The position numbers and the translations under genes are program-made. Below the pieces are notes generated by a model, which worked only from the letters and a program-made list of their open reading frames with translations, made no database searches and was not told where the DNA came from. Positions 8,246 to 16,001 of a stretch of DNA of 34,140 nt are shown here, piece by piece. Location: NCBI GenBank assembly GCA_001825675.1, contig MHYA01000188.1:20854-54993 (forward strand), in the 5' to 3' direction. Origin of the DNA: Planctomycetes bacterium GWF2_42_9. GTDB taxonomy: Bacteria; Planctomycetota; Phycisphaerae; Sedimentisphaerales; UBA12454. Position 1 is the stretch's first letter, and each line of letters begins with the position of its first letter.

Positions 8246-10030
8246 TTAAGTTGTCAGCATTCCCGGATTTCGCCTGTCCGGCCGGGCTTTTATCGAGGAA
8301 ATTCTTTGAAGAATATCATCATCTTTAGTTTTAGTATAATTTGAATCCTGTTTTCGTTTATATTCCATTAAAGCATCGAGTGCACCGTTAAAACGTCTTC
8401 GCAGCGTGTCCATATCCTGACCATTACCGCTCAATCTTACCAAAAGGCCTGCCAAATCCTGCGATTCCGTTTTTGCGAGCATACCAGCAAGTGAAAATTC
8501 TACGTTTTCAGCTATGCTTTGTTCAATAATCGACCACGCCTCACGCAATAATGGAACATCAAAGTCGCCAACCTTTACCTTTTTGGCTGCCGATTCGAAA
8601 AGCCTTGGCTCATTTAAAATAGTTTCGATAATTTCTTCCTGTGCCTTTGCTCCGAACCCTGCCAACTCACGGCTTGATACCATCGAGTTTTCAACTGTAT
8701 TGACAATAGCCTGTCTGCTTTGTCCGCGTCTGCCAAGTTCTTTTCTTATATCATCGGCGGGTATTTCCAGCGTTTTGCTTATCCTGTTCACTATAAGACC
8801 AAACGTAATCGCGTCCAGCGTTCCGCCTTTTGATGCCATCGCGACAGAACGCAAAAATTCTTCCGTCGCAGCTTTCCTATCGGATATATTTTCGCTCTTG
8901 CCGAATTTATCCGTCAGCCTGTCCCAGCGATATTTCATAACATCTGTCGCATTAACCATCAGATTTTTAAACGCCTCACCGCCTGCCGCATAAACAAAAT
9001 CGCACGGATCTTTTCCCTGCGGAACTGACGTAACTTTAATATCGATGCTTTCAGCCAAGCAAATTTCAAGTGCCCTTTCAGATGCCGCCGCACCTGCAAC
9101 ATCACTATCGAAAATCAGTACAATATTTTTCGCGTAACGTCTCAAAAGTTTTGCATGACCTGCTGTAAAACTTGTGCCAAGCGTCGCGACCACATTTTTG
9201 CATCCAGCCTGATGCGTCATTATAACATCAGTATAGCCTTCAACGACCGCTACCATTCCGCTTGTAACAATTTCGTGCCTGGCCTTATCTAGCCCATACA
9301 CGCAATTACTCTTATCGAAAATGACCGACGTCGGCGAGTTCATATATTTCGCAGGATCATCGCCGAGCGTTCTTCCGCCAAAACCAACCACCCTGCTGGC
9401 TGCATCAATTATCGGAATCATCAGCCGATTGCGGAATTTATCATAGTTCTTGCCCTGCTCATTTGAGACGATCAAACCAGCCGCAAGCATCAGCTTATCA
9501 GGAATATTTCTTTTCCTTGCCGCCGATAAAAAATCATCCCATCTGTCAAGTGCGTATCCGAAACCATATTCTTCCGAAGTAGCATCTGTAAGATGCCTGC
9601 TTTTAACATACTCTCTGCATTTTTCGCCGATTTCGCTATCGAGCAGATTCTTTCGCCAGAACTTCATCGCCCAGCGGTTTACTTTTTCGACATCCGCCGC
9701 ATCAATACCGCTCGGCTCATTTGCGCCTTTAGCTCTGGCAAAATCTAATTTGATGCCTGCCCGTTCAGCGAGTCTTTCAACCGCCCGCATGAAAGTCAAA
9801 CCTTCACGCATCTGAATGAATTTGATAACATCTCCGCCGGCACTGCACGCATAACATTTGAAGATTTGCTTGTCAGCACTGACATTCAAACTCGGCTTGT
9901 GGTCGTCGTGAAACGGACATAATCCAGTCATTTCCCTGCCCTTGCGGGTGAGTTTGACATGCTCTGAAATGACATCTATTATATCATTAGCCTGTTGTAC
10001 TCTGGTAATTTGGCTATGCTCAAGTTTCAT
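8246..10030 (-). CDS. dnaG: DNA primase DnaG
   Basis: The 594-residue protein makes RNA primers for replication. The N-terminal CHC2 zinc finger has Cys38, His41, Cys59 and Cys62 (LCPFHDDHKPS and KCYACSAGGD). The catalytic core includes YGFGYALDRWDDF, RLMIPIIDAASRVVGFGGR and a Toprim domain with Glu264 (VVEGYTDVI) and Asp308/Asp310 (IFDSDVAG). The C-terminal third is helical and would bind the DnaB helicase. Length is normal for bacterial primases. It is the first gene of the dnaG-rpoD pair, with 92 bases before rpoD. A weak ribosome site (AAGGA) lies farther than usual, about 15 bases, upstream of the ATG. Confidence 0.97.
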   Translation of the reverse strand: MKLEHSQITRVQQANDIIDVISEHVKLTRKGREMTGLCPFHDDHKPSLNVSADKQIFKCYACSAGGDVIKFIQMREGLTFMRAVERLAERAGIKLDFARAKGANEPSGIDAADVEKVNRWAMKFWRKNLLDSEIGEKCREYVKSRHLTDATSEEYGFGYALDRWDDFLSAARKRNIPDKLMLAAGLIVSNEQGKNYDKFRNRLMIPIIDAASRVVGFGGRTLGDDPAKYMNSPTSVIFDKSNCVYGLDKARHEIVTSGMVAVVEGYTDVIMTHQAGCKNVVATLGTSFTAGHAKLLRRYAKNIVLIFDSDVAGAAASERALEICLAESIDIKVTSVPQGKDPCDFVYAAGGEAFKNLMVNATDVMKYRWDRLTDKFGKSENISDRKAATEEFLRSVAMASKGGTLDAITFGLIVNRISKTLEIPADDIRKELGRRGQSRQAIVNTVENSMVSSRELAGFGAKAQEEIIETILNEPRLFESAAKKVKVGDFDVPLLREAWSIIEQSIAENVEFSLAGMLAKTESQDLAGLLVRLSGNGQDMDTLRRRFNGALDALMEYKRKQDSNYTKTKDDDILQRISSIKARPDRRNPGMLTT

Positions 10031-10055
10031 TAAATACTGTCAATCCTTGATATAA

Positions 10056-10084
10056 ATATTATCCCGATAGGGGTTTAGGCAAAA
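10056..10084 (-). promoter_or_regulatory. Candidate dnaG promoter
   Basis: On the minus strand TTTTGC (10084-10079) and TAATAT (10061-10056) are 17 bases apart, about 25 bases before the dnaG start. The -10 is one base from consensus and the -35 is poor. It is the best candidate seen in the 293-base dnaG/GH76 gap. Confidence 0.35.
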
Positions 10085-10272
10085 AAATAAAAGACACTTA
10101 GTATAGGTACTTATGATGCCTAAAGTCAAATTAGCACCGAAAACCTGCTTTTTAATACTGAAAATAGCGGTTTGTAATTAATACGTCAATTGGTTTAACA
10201 GTAAAACTTACCTAGTTATCGAAACAAATACAATTTAAAATAATATAGAAAGATAAAAAATAGAGTATTGAT

Positions 10273-10301
10273 TTGACAAATTATGCGAGCCGAAATAACT
10301 T
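10273..10301 (+). promoter_or_regulatory. Sigma-70 promoter of the GH76 gene
   Basis: A perfect TTGACA (10273-10278) is followed 17 bases later by TAACTT (10296-10301). The predicted transcription start gives a short leader of about 16 bases that holds the AGGAA ribosome site before the ATG at 10324. The rest of the gap back to 10031 shows no gene. Confidence 0.6.
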
Positions 10302-10323
10302 GCCCTTATATTTAGGAATTTTT

Positions 10324-11403
10324 ATGCTCAAAACTCCATTTACGTCTCTTTTAATACTGTTTACGTTCGGTTCGTTTGTACACGCAGCAGGTACTTCCGC
10401 TGCCGAGGAAATGTTCGCTGCATATAATAAAGTCTTCTGGGATGCTAATTCGTCTCAATTCCGTGAAAAATCAGACAGCCCAAAGATAGAGAGTAATTTT
10501 TGGATGGCTGCTGAAGAGCTGGAAATGCTCGAAGATGTTTACGAATACGGCAAAGATCCCAATGTTTTGAAACAGTGCATTGCCTATTACAATGGCTTCA
10601 CTGATCCAAACCGATTTGGAACAGATTGGCTGTCGGTAGAACCCGGCGGTCATTTCAACGACGATATGATATGGATCACTATCGCTACCATGCGATTGTA
10701 TCAGTTCACCGGCGAAACAAAATATAAAGAGCAGGCCAAAAAAACTTTTGACGCTGTCTGGCAGCGAGGATGGGACGAAGTTCTCGGCGGCGGTATTCAC
10801 TGGAACCGTGATAAAGGCGGAAAAACTTCCTGTGTAAATTTCCCCGCGGGTATAGCCGCTGTTATGCTCTGTGATGCTTTCAAAGATGAAGCATACCTTG
10901 ACAAAGCCAAACAGTTATATTTCTGGGCACAGAATAATCTTGTCAATAAATCCAAAGGGATTGTCTGGGATAATAAAAGTAACAACGGTGAAATCGGCAA
11001 AGTCTGCCTTACCTATAATCAAGGCACATATATCGGCCTGGCACATCTGCTCTACAAAAGAACTAATGACGTTTCGTATTATAACGATGCCAACTGCGCA
11101 ATGACTTACGCAAAGCGTAAGTTCTGCCATCCCAACACAAATATTCTTCAAAACGAAGACTGGTGCAGCGACTCTATGGGATTTAAAGGCATATTCATCA
11201 GGTACGCATCGAAATTCGCTCGTGAAAATAAATTAAACGTATATACCGATTGGCTGCGTGAAAACGCTAAAACCGTTTACGCAAACAAAAGAGCTGATGG
11301 TTTGACATATACGAATTTCAATTTTAAATGCCCGGAAGGTTCAATCCCAGCCTGGGCCGCAACTCCAGGCGTAATTATTATGCAGACAAATTATGAAAAT
11401 TAA
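10324..11403 (+). CDS. Secreted glycoside hydrolase family 76 protein (alpha-1,6-mannanase-like)
   Basis: The 359-residue protein has a signal peptide (MLKTPFTSLLILFTFGSFVHA, cleavage near residue 21) and so acts outside the cytoplasm. The mature part is an (alpha/alpha)6 barrel. FNDDMIWITIA carries the paired Asp113-Asp114 that GH76 enzymes use as nucleophile and acid/base. DEVLGGGIHWNRD, SCVNFPAGIAAVMLCDAF and CLTYNQGTYIGLAHLLY are further family blocks. GH76 members cleave alpha-1,6-mannan backbones of yeast-type mannans. That specificity is only inferred from family. AGGAA lies 8 bases before the chosen ATG, and an in-frame TTG at 10273 overlaps the promoter. It stands alone with its own promoter and a 3' hairpin. 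Confidence 0.88.
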   Translation: MLKTPFTSLLILFTFGSFVHAAGTSAAEEMFAAYNKVFWDANSSQFREKSDSPKIESNFWMAAEELEMLEDVYEYGKDPNVLKQCIAYYNGFTDPNRFGTDWLSVEPGGHFNDDMIWITIATMRLYQFTGETKYKEQAKKTFDAVWQRGWDEVLGGGIHWNRDKGGKTSCVNFPAGIAAVMLCDAFKDEAYLDKAKQLYFWAQNNLVNKSKGIVWDNKSNNGEIGKVCLTYNQGTYIGLAHLLYKRTNDVSYYNDANCAMTYAKRKFCHPNTNILQNEDWCSDSMGFKGIFIRYASKFARENKLNVYTDWLRENAKTVYANKRADGLTYTNFNFKCPEGSIPAWAATPGVIIMQTNYEN

Positions 11404-11410
11404 TTTTTAG

Positions 11411-11432
11411 TCTGAAAATTATCATTTTCAGA
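11411..11432. terminator. 9-bp perfect hairpin after the GH76 gene
   Basis: TCTGAAAAT and ATTTTCAGA form a perfect 9-bp stem with a 4-base loop eight bases after the stop codon. No T-run follows on the plus strand, so it may be a 3'-end protecting hairpin rather than a classical terminator. Confidence 0.5.
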
Positions 11433-11527
11433 ACTGCACAGCAAGAATAGTACTGCAAGTATTTGTAAGTTTGAGCATTTAGTAAATTGCGCTTGAATTG
11501 TTTTTTTAAGCCACACATACAACTTAT

Positions 11528-11661
11528 AGCCACTAAGACACTAAGGCACTAAAAACTATATATATTATTTGAACCACGAATTAACGCGAATAAACACTAA
11601 TTATAAATTAAAGACAATACGAGATTCTTCACTACGCTACGGCTCCGTTCAGAATGACAGG
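11528..11661. repeat. Cluster of dispersed intergenic repeat fragments
   Basis: Three phrases lie in a row. The first is GCCACTAAGACACTAAGGCA (from 11529). The second is ACCACGAATTAACGCGAATA (from 11572). The third contains TTCTTCACTACGCTACGGC followed by GTTCAGAATGACAGG (11625-11661). The last resembles the piece at 16821-16852 (TTCGCTTCGCTC...GTTCAGAATG). Such phrases recur between genes in this window and look like remnants of short mobile repeats. Confidence 0.5.
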
Positions 11662-11789
11662 GGTGCGCATACATAAAATTTTTTGAAATATTGCGCAGGT
11701 TTGGGCTAATAGGTGAGAACAACAATATTTATTGCCTTAATAAAGCGCAATTAAATTTTGGTCAGTAAAAAACACACCCTAATATTTTA

Positions 11790-11849
11790 AAAATGCTACA
11801 TATAGATTTAAAATGCTACATAGGTTTTCAATATGCTACTTCAAAATAG
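11790..11849. repeat. Three-copy 20-base tandem repeat
   Basis: Three head-to-tail units of 20 bases begin at 11790, 11810 and 11830. Units 1 and 2 share AAAATGCTACATA, and unit 3 is a diverged copy (AATATGCTACTTC). The spacing of two helical turns would suit protein binding to one face, but no partner is known. Confidence 0.7.
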
Positions 11850-12141
11850 GTTTCAGAGGATAGTTGATAGTGGTTAGTTGCGGAAATTTACAAGAGAGTG
11901 GAAAAAAGCGAATTTCGGTGGAATTTTTAGGCAAAATCAGAAAAAAACATAAGATTCGGGGTAAAATCAGAAAAATTCAGAGAGCCTGATAGCGCAGATT
12001 TTATCCCCTCCATTTTTTTCTTTCGAGGTAGAAAAAAACAAAAATTCGGGGATCTCCGCTTCGCTACGACACCAACAAAAGAAGTCAGTAGCGGATAGTT
12101 CATACTAAAAGAATTGCCAGCTCTACTTAATTACCTCTATG

Positions 12142-12936
12142 TTATTGCATGATGAAATTTAACAATTCTTCACATCCTTTATTAGCATCATCATGCTCTT
12201 CTGAAGAAATCATTTCAATTCCCCAATTTTTAAATATTTTCTCCTGTATCGGATTGGGGCGATTTGAAAAGAAATAAGAAGATGGCCTACCATTATCAGA
12301 TTCCCATATTTTAGTAAGTTTGTAAAATAACAATCTAATATTGATGTCAGATAAACTGTATCCAATAAAAAAAACAGATTTGCCAAGAATATCCGACCGC
12401 AGTTTAATATCTAAAGGATCCTCAAAATCGAGGCGACGAAAATAACTACTTTCATCAAGAACAATAGATTGGTCATCATCAAAATCACCATGAAATTTTA
12501 TTATCTGTGTTATACCATCATTTTGATTTAACAAATCGCTTACTTTTGCAATTTTTGTATAATTAACCTTATAATGTTCAAATGCCTTTTCAATCCATCT
12601 GTCATAATTTGTGGTATAAATAATTGGAAATTTTCCGTTAGCAATGAGTTCATGAACTTTTGATTTCTTCATTTCCTCTTCTATTTTAGCTGTATGCCAA
12701 TTTATGTCCATCCAACTACGTAACCCTCCAAGTTTAGTTTTTGTCAATTTATAATATTCTGCTAAAGCTAATGGGCTTCCGTATGTTTTAAAAACATCGG
12801 GATCAAAATCTAATTGTTTTGCAATTTCACTAATAAGCTGTTTCCATGTTGGTAATCCCAAGTTCGAAGAAATTCCTGAACCTACAAATAAAATAAGCGC
12901 TTTTCGTCTATAAGCATCTTTTAATAAATTCTTCAT
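12142..12936 (-). CDS. komC: SIR2-like NADase effector, KomC-like
   Basis: The 264-residue protein is a SIR2_2-type domain. It has [15 protein letters not shown] (Gly19-Ser20-Gly21, the NAD-binding loop), [15 protein letters not shown] (Asn110, Asp112), [10 protein letters not shown] (His149, the catalytic position) and [17 protein letters not shown]. Defence-associated proteins of this class hydrolyse NAD+ to stop growth of infected cells. Its ATG overlaps the komB stop by 4 bases (ATGA), with GGAG 7 bases upstream. As third gene after an adenosine deaminase and a HAM1 protein, it matches the effector of the reported Kongming system. The zinc ribbon of true sirtuin deacetylases is absent. 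The symbol is assigned by architecture and fold motifs, not by alignment. Confidence 0.82.
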   Translation of the reverse strand: MKNLLKDAYRRKALILFVGSGISSNLGLPTWKQLISEIAKQLDFDPDVFKTYGSPLALAEYYKLTKTKLGGLRSWMDINWHTAKIEEEMKKSKVHELIANGKFPIIYTTNYDRWIEKAFEHYKVNYTKIAKVSDLLNQNDGITQIIKFHGDFDDDQSIVLDESSYFRRLDFEDPLDIKLRSDILGKSVFFIGYSLSDINIRLLFYKLTKIWESDNGRPSSYFFSNRPNPIQEKIFKNWGIEMISSEEHDDANKGCEELLNFIMQ

Positions 12937-13490
12937 TTTGAACTCCGAGTTAAATATTTACAAAAATTTTCAATTGCTTTCTTACGCATTGATATATCAT
13001 TTTTCAAACAACCCATCTCTGCGAAAGTTTTTTTGTGGCCTTCTGGAATAAATACACAATCCCATTGAAAATCTCTATTACCTTTAGGTGTATCTGGAAC
13101 GTTCCCCCCTATTTTTCCTTCAAAGAAATGGATTTTCTGTGAATCACAATAACCAATTACTGTTTTTGCAATTAAAAAAGCATCGCCTAAAGAGCAGACA
13201 ATTTTAGCGAAAGTATCTGCTCCTAATTTATCCCAGAAAATCTGCGTTAATCCACCAGGAAAATCATTCAAGCTTCTTATATACAATCCGGTATGTTCTA
13301 CAAAAACTTCTTTACCGATTATATCAAAAGCTTTTAAAACCTTGTCTTTAACTAATTTTTTTACATCATCTGTTTGAATTTCATCAATTTTAAGATTTAT
13401 AGGAATAACTTCTATATTGCTTCGTTCCAAAATCTGCTTAACTTCAACGATTTTGTATTGATTATTTGAAACAAAACGAATTTTTTTCAC
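12933..13490 (-). CDS. komB: HAM1/ITPase-like protein with altered active site, KomB-like
   Basis: The 185-residue protein has the non-canonical purine NTP pyrophosphatase fold: [16 protein letters not shown] (the S/TxNxxK nucleotide loop), [43 protein letters not shown] and [13 protein letters not shown]. In active ITPases the VE(D)TGL position holds the catalytic Asp. Here His66 replaces it, so pyrophosphatase activity is doubtful and a binding or sensing role is likely. In the reported Kongming system KomB works with the SIR2 protein KomC as the sensor for a deoxyinosine nucleotide. The start is GTG, overlapping the komA stop (GTGA), with AGGG 7 bases upstream. It also overlaps komC by 4 bases. 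Base composition is AT-rich like both partners. Confidence 0.85.
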   Translation of the reverse strand: MKKIRFVSNNQYKIVEVKQILERSNIEVIPINLKIDEIQTDDVKKLVKDKVLKAFDIIGKEVFVEHTGLYIRSLNDFPGGLTQIFWDKLGADTFAKIVCSLGDAFLIAKTVIGYCDSQKIHFFEGKIGGNVPDTPKGNRDFQWDCVFIPEGHKKTFAEMGCLKNDISMRKKAIENFCKYLTRSSK

Positions 13491-14491
13491 TGTAGTCCCT
13501 TTATAAAAGTATATTTTTTTTGTTTATCAAACATATTTTCAATTTGTGAACTATCATTAACAGCATTAATAAATAGTTTATAATCTTCACTTAAAGATGC
13601 GTCATGAAATCCTGGATTATCAGAGCAAATGACAAATGGAACGTTATTTTTTATGAAATCAGAAACAGGATGCTTGTTTAGAGATTTTACGGCCCCAGTC
13701 AAATAATTGCTGATTGGACAAACTTCTATACAAATATCTTTTTCTTTCAAAAGCTGCATAACTTCTTTGCTTTTTGATGCAGCAGTTCCATGGCCAATAC
13801 GATCTGCTCCATAGTTAATAATAGCATCTCTAATATTATTCGGGTTTCCTGTTTCACCTGCATGTATTGTTATTTTTAAGTTATATTTTTCTTTTGTTAC
13901 TCTAAATAGTTTAGCTAATTCTTTAGGACACTGATAATCCTCGTCTCCTGCTAAATCAATCCCTACTATGGATTTCGGACATCCTAATGCTTCATACGCT
14001 TTCAATAGAGCTTTAAAATTATCAATACAATAATCACCTCTAGATACGGTTGGGATAAAACCTGCTTTAATACCGTATTTTTCTGAAAAAACATCTAAGT
14101 ATTCCAAAAGCCAACGCAAAGCTTCAGTAACTGTTATGTCGTTTAATAATGATATATATATTACACTGTTTCTAATTTCTGCGAAACGAACATTATCTTT
14201 CTTCAAATTTATAAACGCATCTTCCATCATAAGTTTGAGACTAGATCGATGATTTGGAACCAACCGAAAAACATCCCAAATGCGAATATATTCTTGTAAC
14301 GATTTGTATGGTTTTGTTTTTTCTAAATATGGATTTATATCAATAGTTTCTGAATAGAAAGATTTCTCTTTATGCAATATATCTTGCATCATTGCTTTCG
14401 AAATCAAACCATTTAAATGGACATGTAAATCTCCTTTTGGTAAAAATTCTACACATAACTCCTTTTTGCTGTCGTTCTCCTTGCTGTTCAT
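13487..14491 (-). CDS. komA: Adenosine deaminase-family protein, KomA-like
   Basis: The 334-residue protein is a metal-dependent amidohydrolase of the adenosine deaminase family. PKGDLHVHLNG supplies His23 and His25, TIHAGETG His210 and the catalytic Glu213, DRIGHGTA His234, and VICSDNPGF Asp291. All zinc and catalytic positions are present. In the reported Kongming system KomA deaminates dAMP to dIMP, which kinases turn into the dITP-type alarm. Whether this protein acts on nucleotide or nucleoside cannot be read. I chose the ATG at 14491 because AGGA lies 10 bases before it. An in-frame GTG at 14521 would add 10 residues. It is the first gene of the three-gene operon. The sequence is more AT-rich than neighbouring housekeeping genes, suggesting transfer. 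Confidence 0.85.
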   Translation of the reverse strand: MNSKENDSKKELCVEFLPKGDLHVHLNGLISKAMMQDILHKEKSFYSETIDINPYLEKTKPYKSLQEYIRIWDVFRLVPNHRSSLKLMMEDAFINLKKDNVRFAEIRNSVIYISLLNDITVTEALRWLLEYLDVFSEKYGIKAGFIPTVSRGDYCIDNFKALLKAYEALGCPKSIVGIDLAGDEDYQCPKELAKLFRVTKEKYNLKITIHAGETGNPNNIRDAIINYGADRIGHGTAASKSKEVMQLLKEKDICIEVCPISNYLTGAVKSLNKHPVSDFIKNNVPFVICSDNPGFHDASLSEDYKLFINAVNDSSQIENMFDKQKKYTFIKGLQ

Positions 14492-14902
14492 TGGCAAAAT
14501 ATCCTGATTTAAAGATTCCACAAAAACTCTTCATTTCAATTCTATCCATTTTTATTCCACATTCAATAAAATTCCTTTAAAGCATCTAAATTGGACGTTG
14601 GATGTTCAGAGTTCGATGTTGGACGTGAGAATTCGGCGGAAAAATGGACATATCAGACAAATTGGACGTGGCGGACAATATGGATTCAACCAAAAGGGTT
14701 TAATTCCCTTTTAAGTCTCAAATAAGAATTTTTGGGATTTTGTCCCATATAAGTCGCGGTTTTAAGGCCGCAACGGCGATTTTTAAAATTTTTTAAATTT
14801 GTTCGGTTTTTGTTAGGGTAACTCCAAACGTTTTGCCGATAAAAATTCTGATAAGACTTTAAAAAGTAAAAAGAAGAATCAAAGAAGACAAGGATGTGAA
14901 AA
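14492..14902. other. Gene-free stretch between komA and the lexA transcript
   Basis: These bases hold upstream regions of two divergent transcripts. TTGGACGT occurs three times (14591, 14619, 14662) inside a GGACGTTGGATGTT-type repeat phrase. Two hairpins follow, AAAAGGG/CCCTTTT (14692-14712) and TGGGA/TCCCA (14733-14747), then a GCGG/CCGC inverted pair near 14755-14772. A small palindrome ACTTTAAAAAGT (about 14859-14870) lies before the plus-strand gene and could be an operator. No gene is convincing here. Confidence 0.6.
14591..14670. repeat. TTGGACGT-type repeat phrase
   Basis: Three copies of TTGGACGT occur within 80 bases, two of them in a phrase of alternating GGACGTTGGATGTT and GATGTTGGACGTG. 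I recall this type of phrase from intergenic DNA of many bacteria. It borders the AT-rich defence-like operon on its upstream side. Confidence 0.5.
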
Positions 14903-15388
14903 ATGGACGAAAGAAACAGTTTCAGCAGGATGCCGCTTTGCCGATTCGGACCCGGCGGCTCGTACGTAAATGATTGGCCGGCAAGAGTATCCAAAACATC
15001 AAGCAAACCAATCGGTTCTGTTCTCGATGCAATATCAAAAATGCTGGATACAGTCATCAATGAGGAATTAATGCAGAATTCCACATTAGAAAAAATTAAC
15101 ACTGCAATACAGAACGCTCAATTAACTGATCTCACGGAGGACGAAATTGAGTACTATAAATCAAATGACAATAACGCCCAGACAGTTTCAGGTTCTGAAA
15201 CTGGTGGACAACTCACGGCAGAACCGATGCTATTCGATAACTATGCAGGAGTTGGCCAACATTCTGGGAACAAGCAGAACAACAGTATTCGAACACATCG
15301 CAGGATTAAAAGAAAAAGGACTGCTTTCAGCCGCACCTGGCAAGGCACGCTCTTTGAACCTTACGTCCAAAGCGTTAAAGTTGCTTAA
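14903..15388 (+). CDS. Small unknown protein overlapping lexA
   Basis: The frame begins at an ATG with AGGA 9 bases upstream and runs 161 residues. The first 85 or so (SVLDAISKMLDTVINEELM, LTEDEIEYYK) have the look of a real, partly helical and acidic protein. The last 80 (from about residue 83) overlap the start of lexA in another frame and become low-complexity and basic (THRRIKRKRTAF). I do not recognise the family. The true product may be shorter in evolution, with its original stop lost near 15150. Because it shares a transcript with lexA, translation of this frame probably affects lexA expression. The upstream half is more certain than the overlapping half. Confidence 0.55.
   Translation: MDERNSFSRMPLCRFGPGGSYVNDWPARVSKTSSKPIGSVLDAISKMLDTVINEELMQNSTLEKINTAIQNAQLTDLTEDEIEYYKSNDNNAQTVSGSETGGQLTAEPMLFDNYAGVGQHSGNKQNNSIRTHRRIKRKRTAFSRTWQGTLFEPYVQSVKVA
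15136..15149 (+). promoter_or_regulatory. Shine-Dalgarno that fixes the TTG start of lexA
   Basis: GGAGG (15136-15140) sits 6 bases before TTG (15147). The nearest in-frame ATG (15165) is 24 bases from it, too far. The lexA frame is closed by TAA at 15123, so TTG is the best start. Confidence 0.75.
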
Positions 15389-15797
15389 AGAATCGGCAGT
15401 CGAAGATTCCGCATCGGCTGAATCAAACGACGGCATTCCCCTGCTTGGCAGAATTGCCGCCGGTTCGCCTATCGAAGCAATCGAAAACGCAGAACGAATT
15501 TCGATGCAGACAACTTTCGGCAACGATGAAAACACATTCGCTCTTAAAGTTCAGGGTGATAGTATGATCGGCGACGGCATCTTTGACGGTGATTATGTTG
15601 TGTGCCAGAAAACCAATGTCGCGCAGAATGGAAGAATCGTGGCCGCCGTTGTCGATAATGACAGCGCAACAGTAAAACGATTTTTCAAGGAAGCAGACAA
15701 AGTCCGCCTTGAGCCTTCAAACCCTGCCTATAAACCGATATATACGCAGAACTGCACGATCGCAGGCGTTGTGGTCGGATTAATGCGAAAACTTTAA
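15147..15797 (+). CDS. lexA: LexA repressor (SOS response)
   Basis: The 216-residue protein has a winged helix-turn-helix at residues 8-75 (TPRQFQVLKLVD, ITMQELANILGTSRTTVFEH) and an S24 peptidase domain. The self-cleavage site is Ala105-Gly106 (GRIAAGSPIEA). The catalytic dyad is Ser139 (VQGDSMIGDGI) and Lys177 (SATVKRFF). It represses DNA-damage genes and cleaves itself when RecA is activated. The start codon is TTG, chosen from the strong GGAGG 6 bases upstream. It overlaps the preceding unknown gene by 242 bases in another frame, which is unusual. The gene ends in a strong intrinsic terminator. No known SOS box was recognised upstream, and planctomycete LexA sites may differ from those I know. 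Confidence 0.93.
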   Translation: MSTINQMTITPRQFQVLKLVDNSRQNRCYSITMQELANILGTSRTTVFEHIAGLKEKGLLSAAPGKARSLNLTSKALKLLKESAVEDSASAESNDGIPLLGRIAAGSPIEAIENAERISMQTTFGNDENTFALKVQGDSMIGDGIFDGDYVVCQKTNVAQNGRIVAAVVDNDSATVKRFFKEADKVRLEPSNPAYKPIYTQNCTIAGVVVGLMRKL

Positions 15798-15820
15798 AAC
15801 AACAATTCCTACATACACGC

Positions 15821-15857
15821 GAGCAGAGTATTGCAAAATACCCTGCTCATTTTTTTT
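15821..15857 (+). terminator. Strong intrinsic terminator after lexA
   Basis: GAGCAG-A-GTATT pairs with AATAC-C-CTGCTC over a GCAA loop, leaving one A/C mismatch. A run of eight T (8 of 9 with the preceding A) follows. It ends the lexA transcript 24 bases after the stop. Confidence 0.92.
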
Positions 15858-16001
15858 ACGCATCTCGCAATGACATTATACGCCAAGTTAAGTATTTTGC
15901 TTAGCTAAATAGAGCAACAATCCTATTGCTAATAAACAAAAAATGTAGGTAAATGTGCCTAGTTCATTAAACGCAACAAATATTTAGAATAGGAGAGTAG
16001 G

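Larger units (their letters stand above)
11404..12141. other. Gene-free stretch full of repeat fragments
   Basis: No open frame with coding character is present in these 738 bases. From left to right it holds a hairpin after GH76, a string of short dispersed repeat fragments (11528-11661), a 20-base tandem repeat (11790-11849), an ATAGTTGATAGTGGTTAGTTG phrase (11861-11880) and a CGCTTCGCTACGA phrase (12057-12069). No transposase, tRNA or obvious attachment site was found. It separates the GH76 gene from the AT-rich defence-like operon. Confidence 0.7.

Noticed and set aside
7629-8249. Long plus-strand frame opposite rpoD
   Set aside because: It mirrors the rpoD N-terminus on the other strand and is rich in Phe, Leu and Arg as expected for an antisense shadow of an acidic/lysine-rich gene. 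No family match was recognised.
11790-11849. CRISPR array
   Set aside because: Units are directly adjacent with 20-base period and no variable spacers. No cas genes are in the window.
11404-12141. Possible insertion sequence or phage attachment site beside the defence-like operon
   Set aside because: Repeat phrases are present but no transposase, integrase, tRNA or matching terminal repeats could be found.
14859-14870. SOS box before the lexA transcript
   Set aside because: ACTTTAAAAAGT is palindromic but matches neither the GAAC-N4-GTTC nor the CTGT-N8-ACAG style of LexA sites, so it is noted only as a possible operator.
14686-15102. 138-codon minus-strand frame before lexA
   Set aside because: It runs antisense through the small gene upstream of lexA and through hairpin-rich intergenic DNA. 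No ribosome site and no protein-like pattern were seen.
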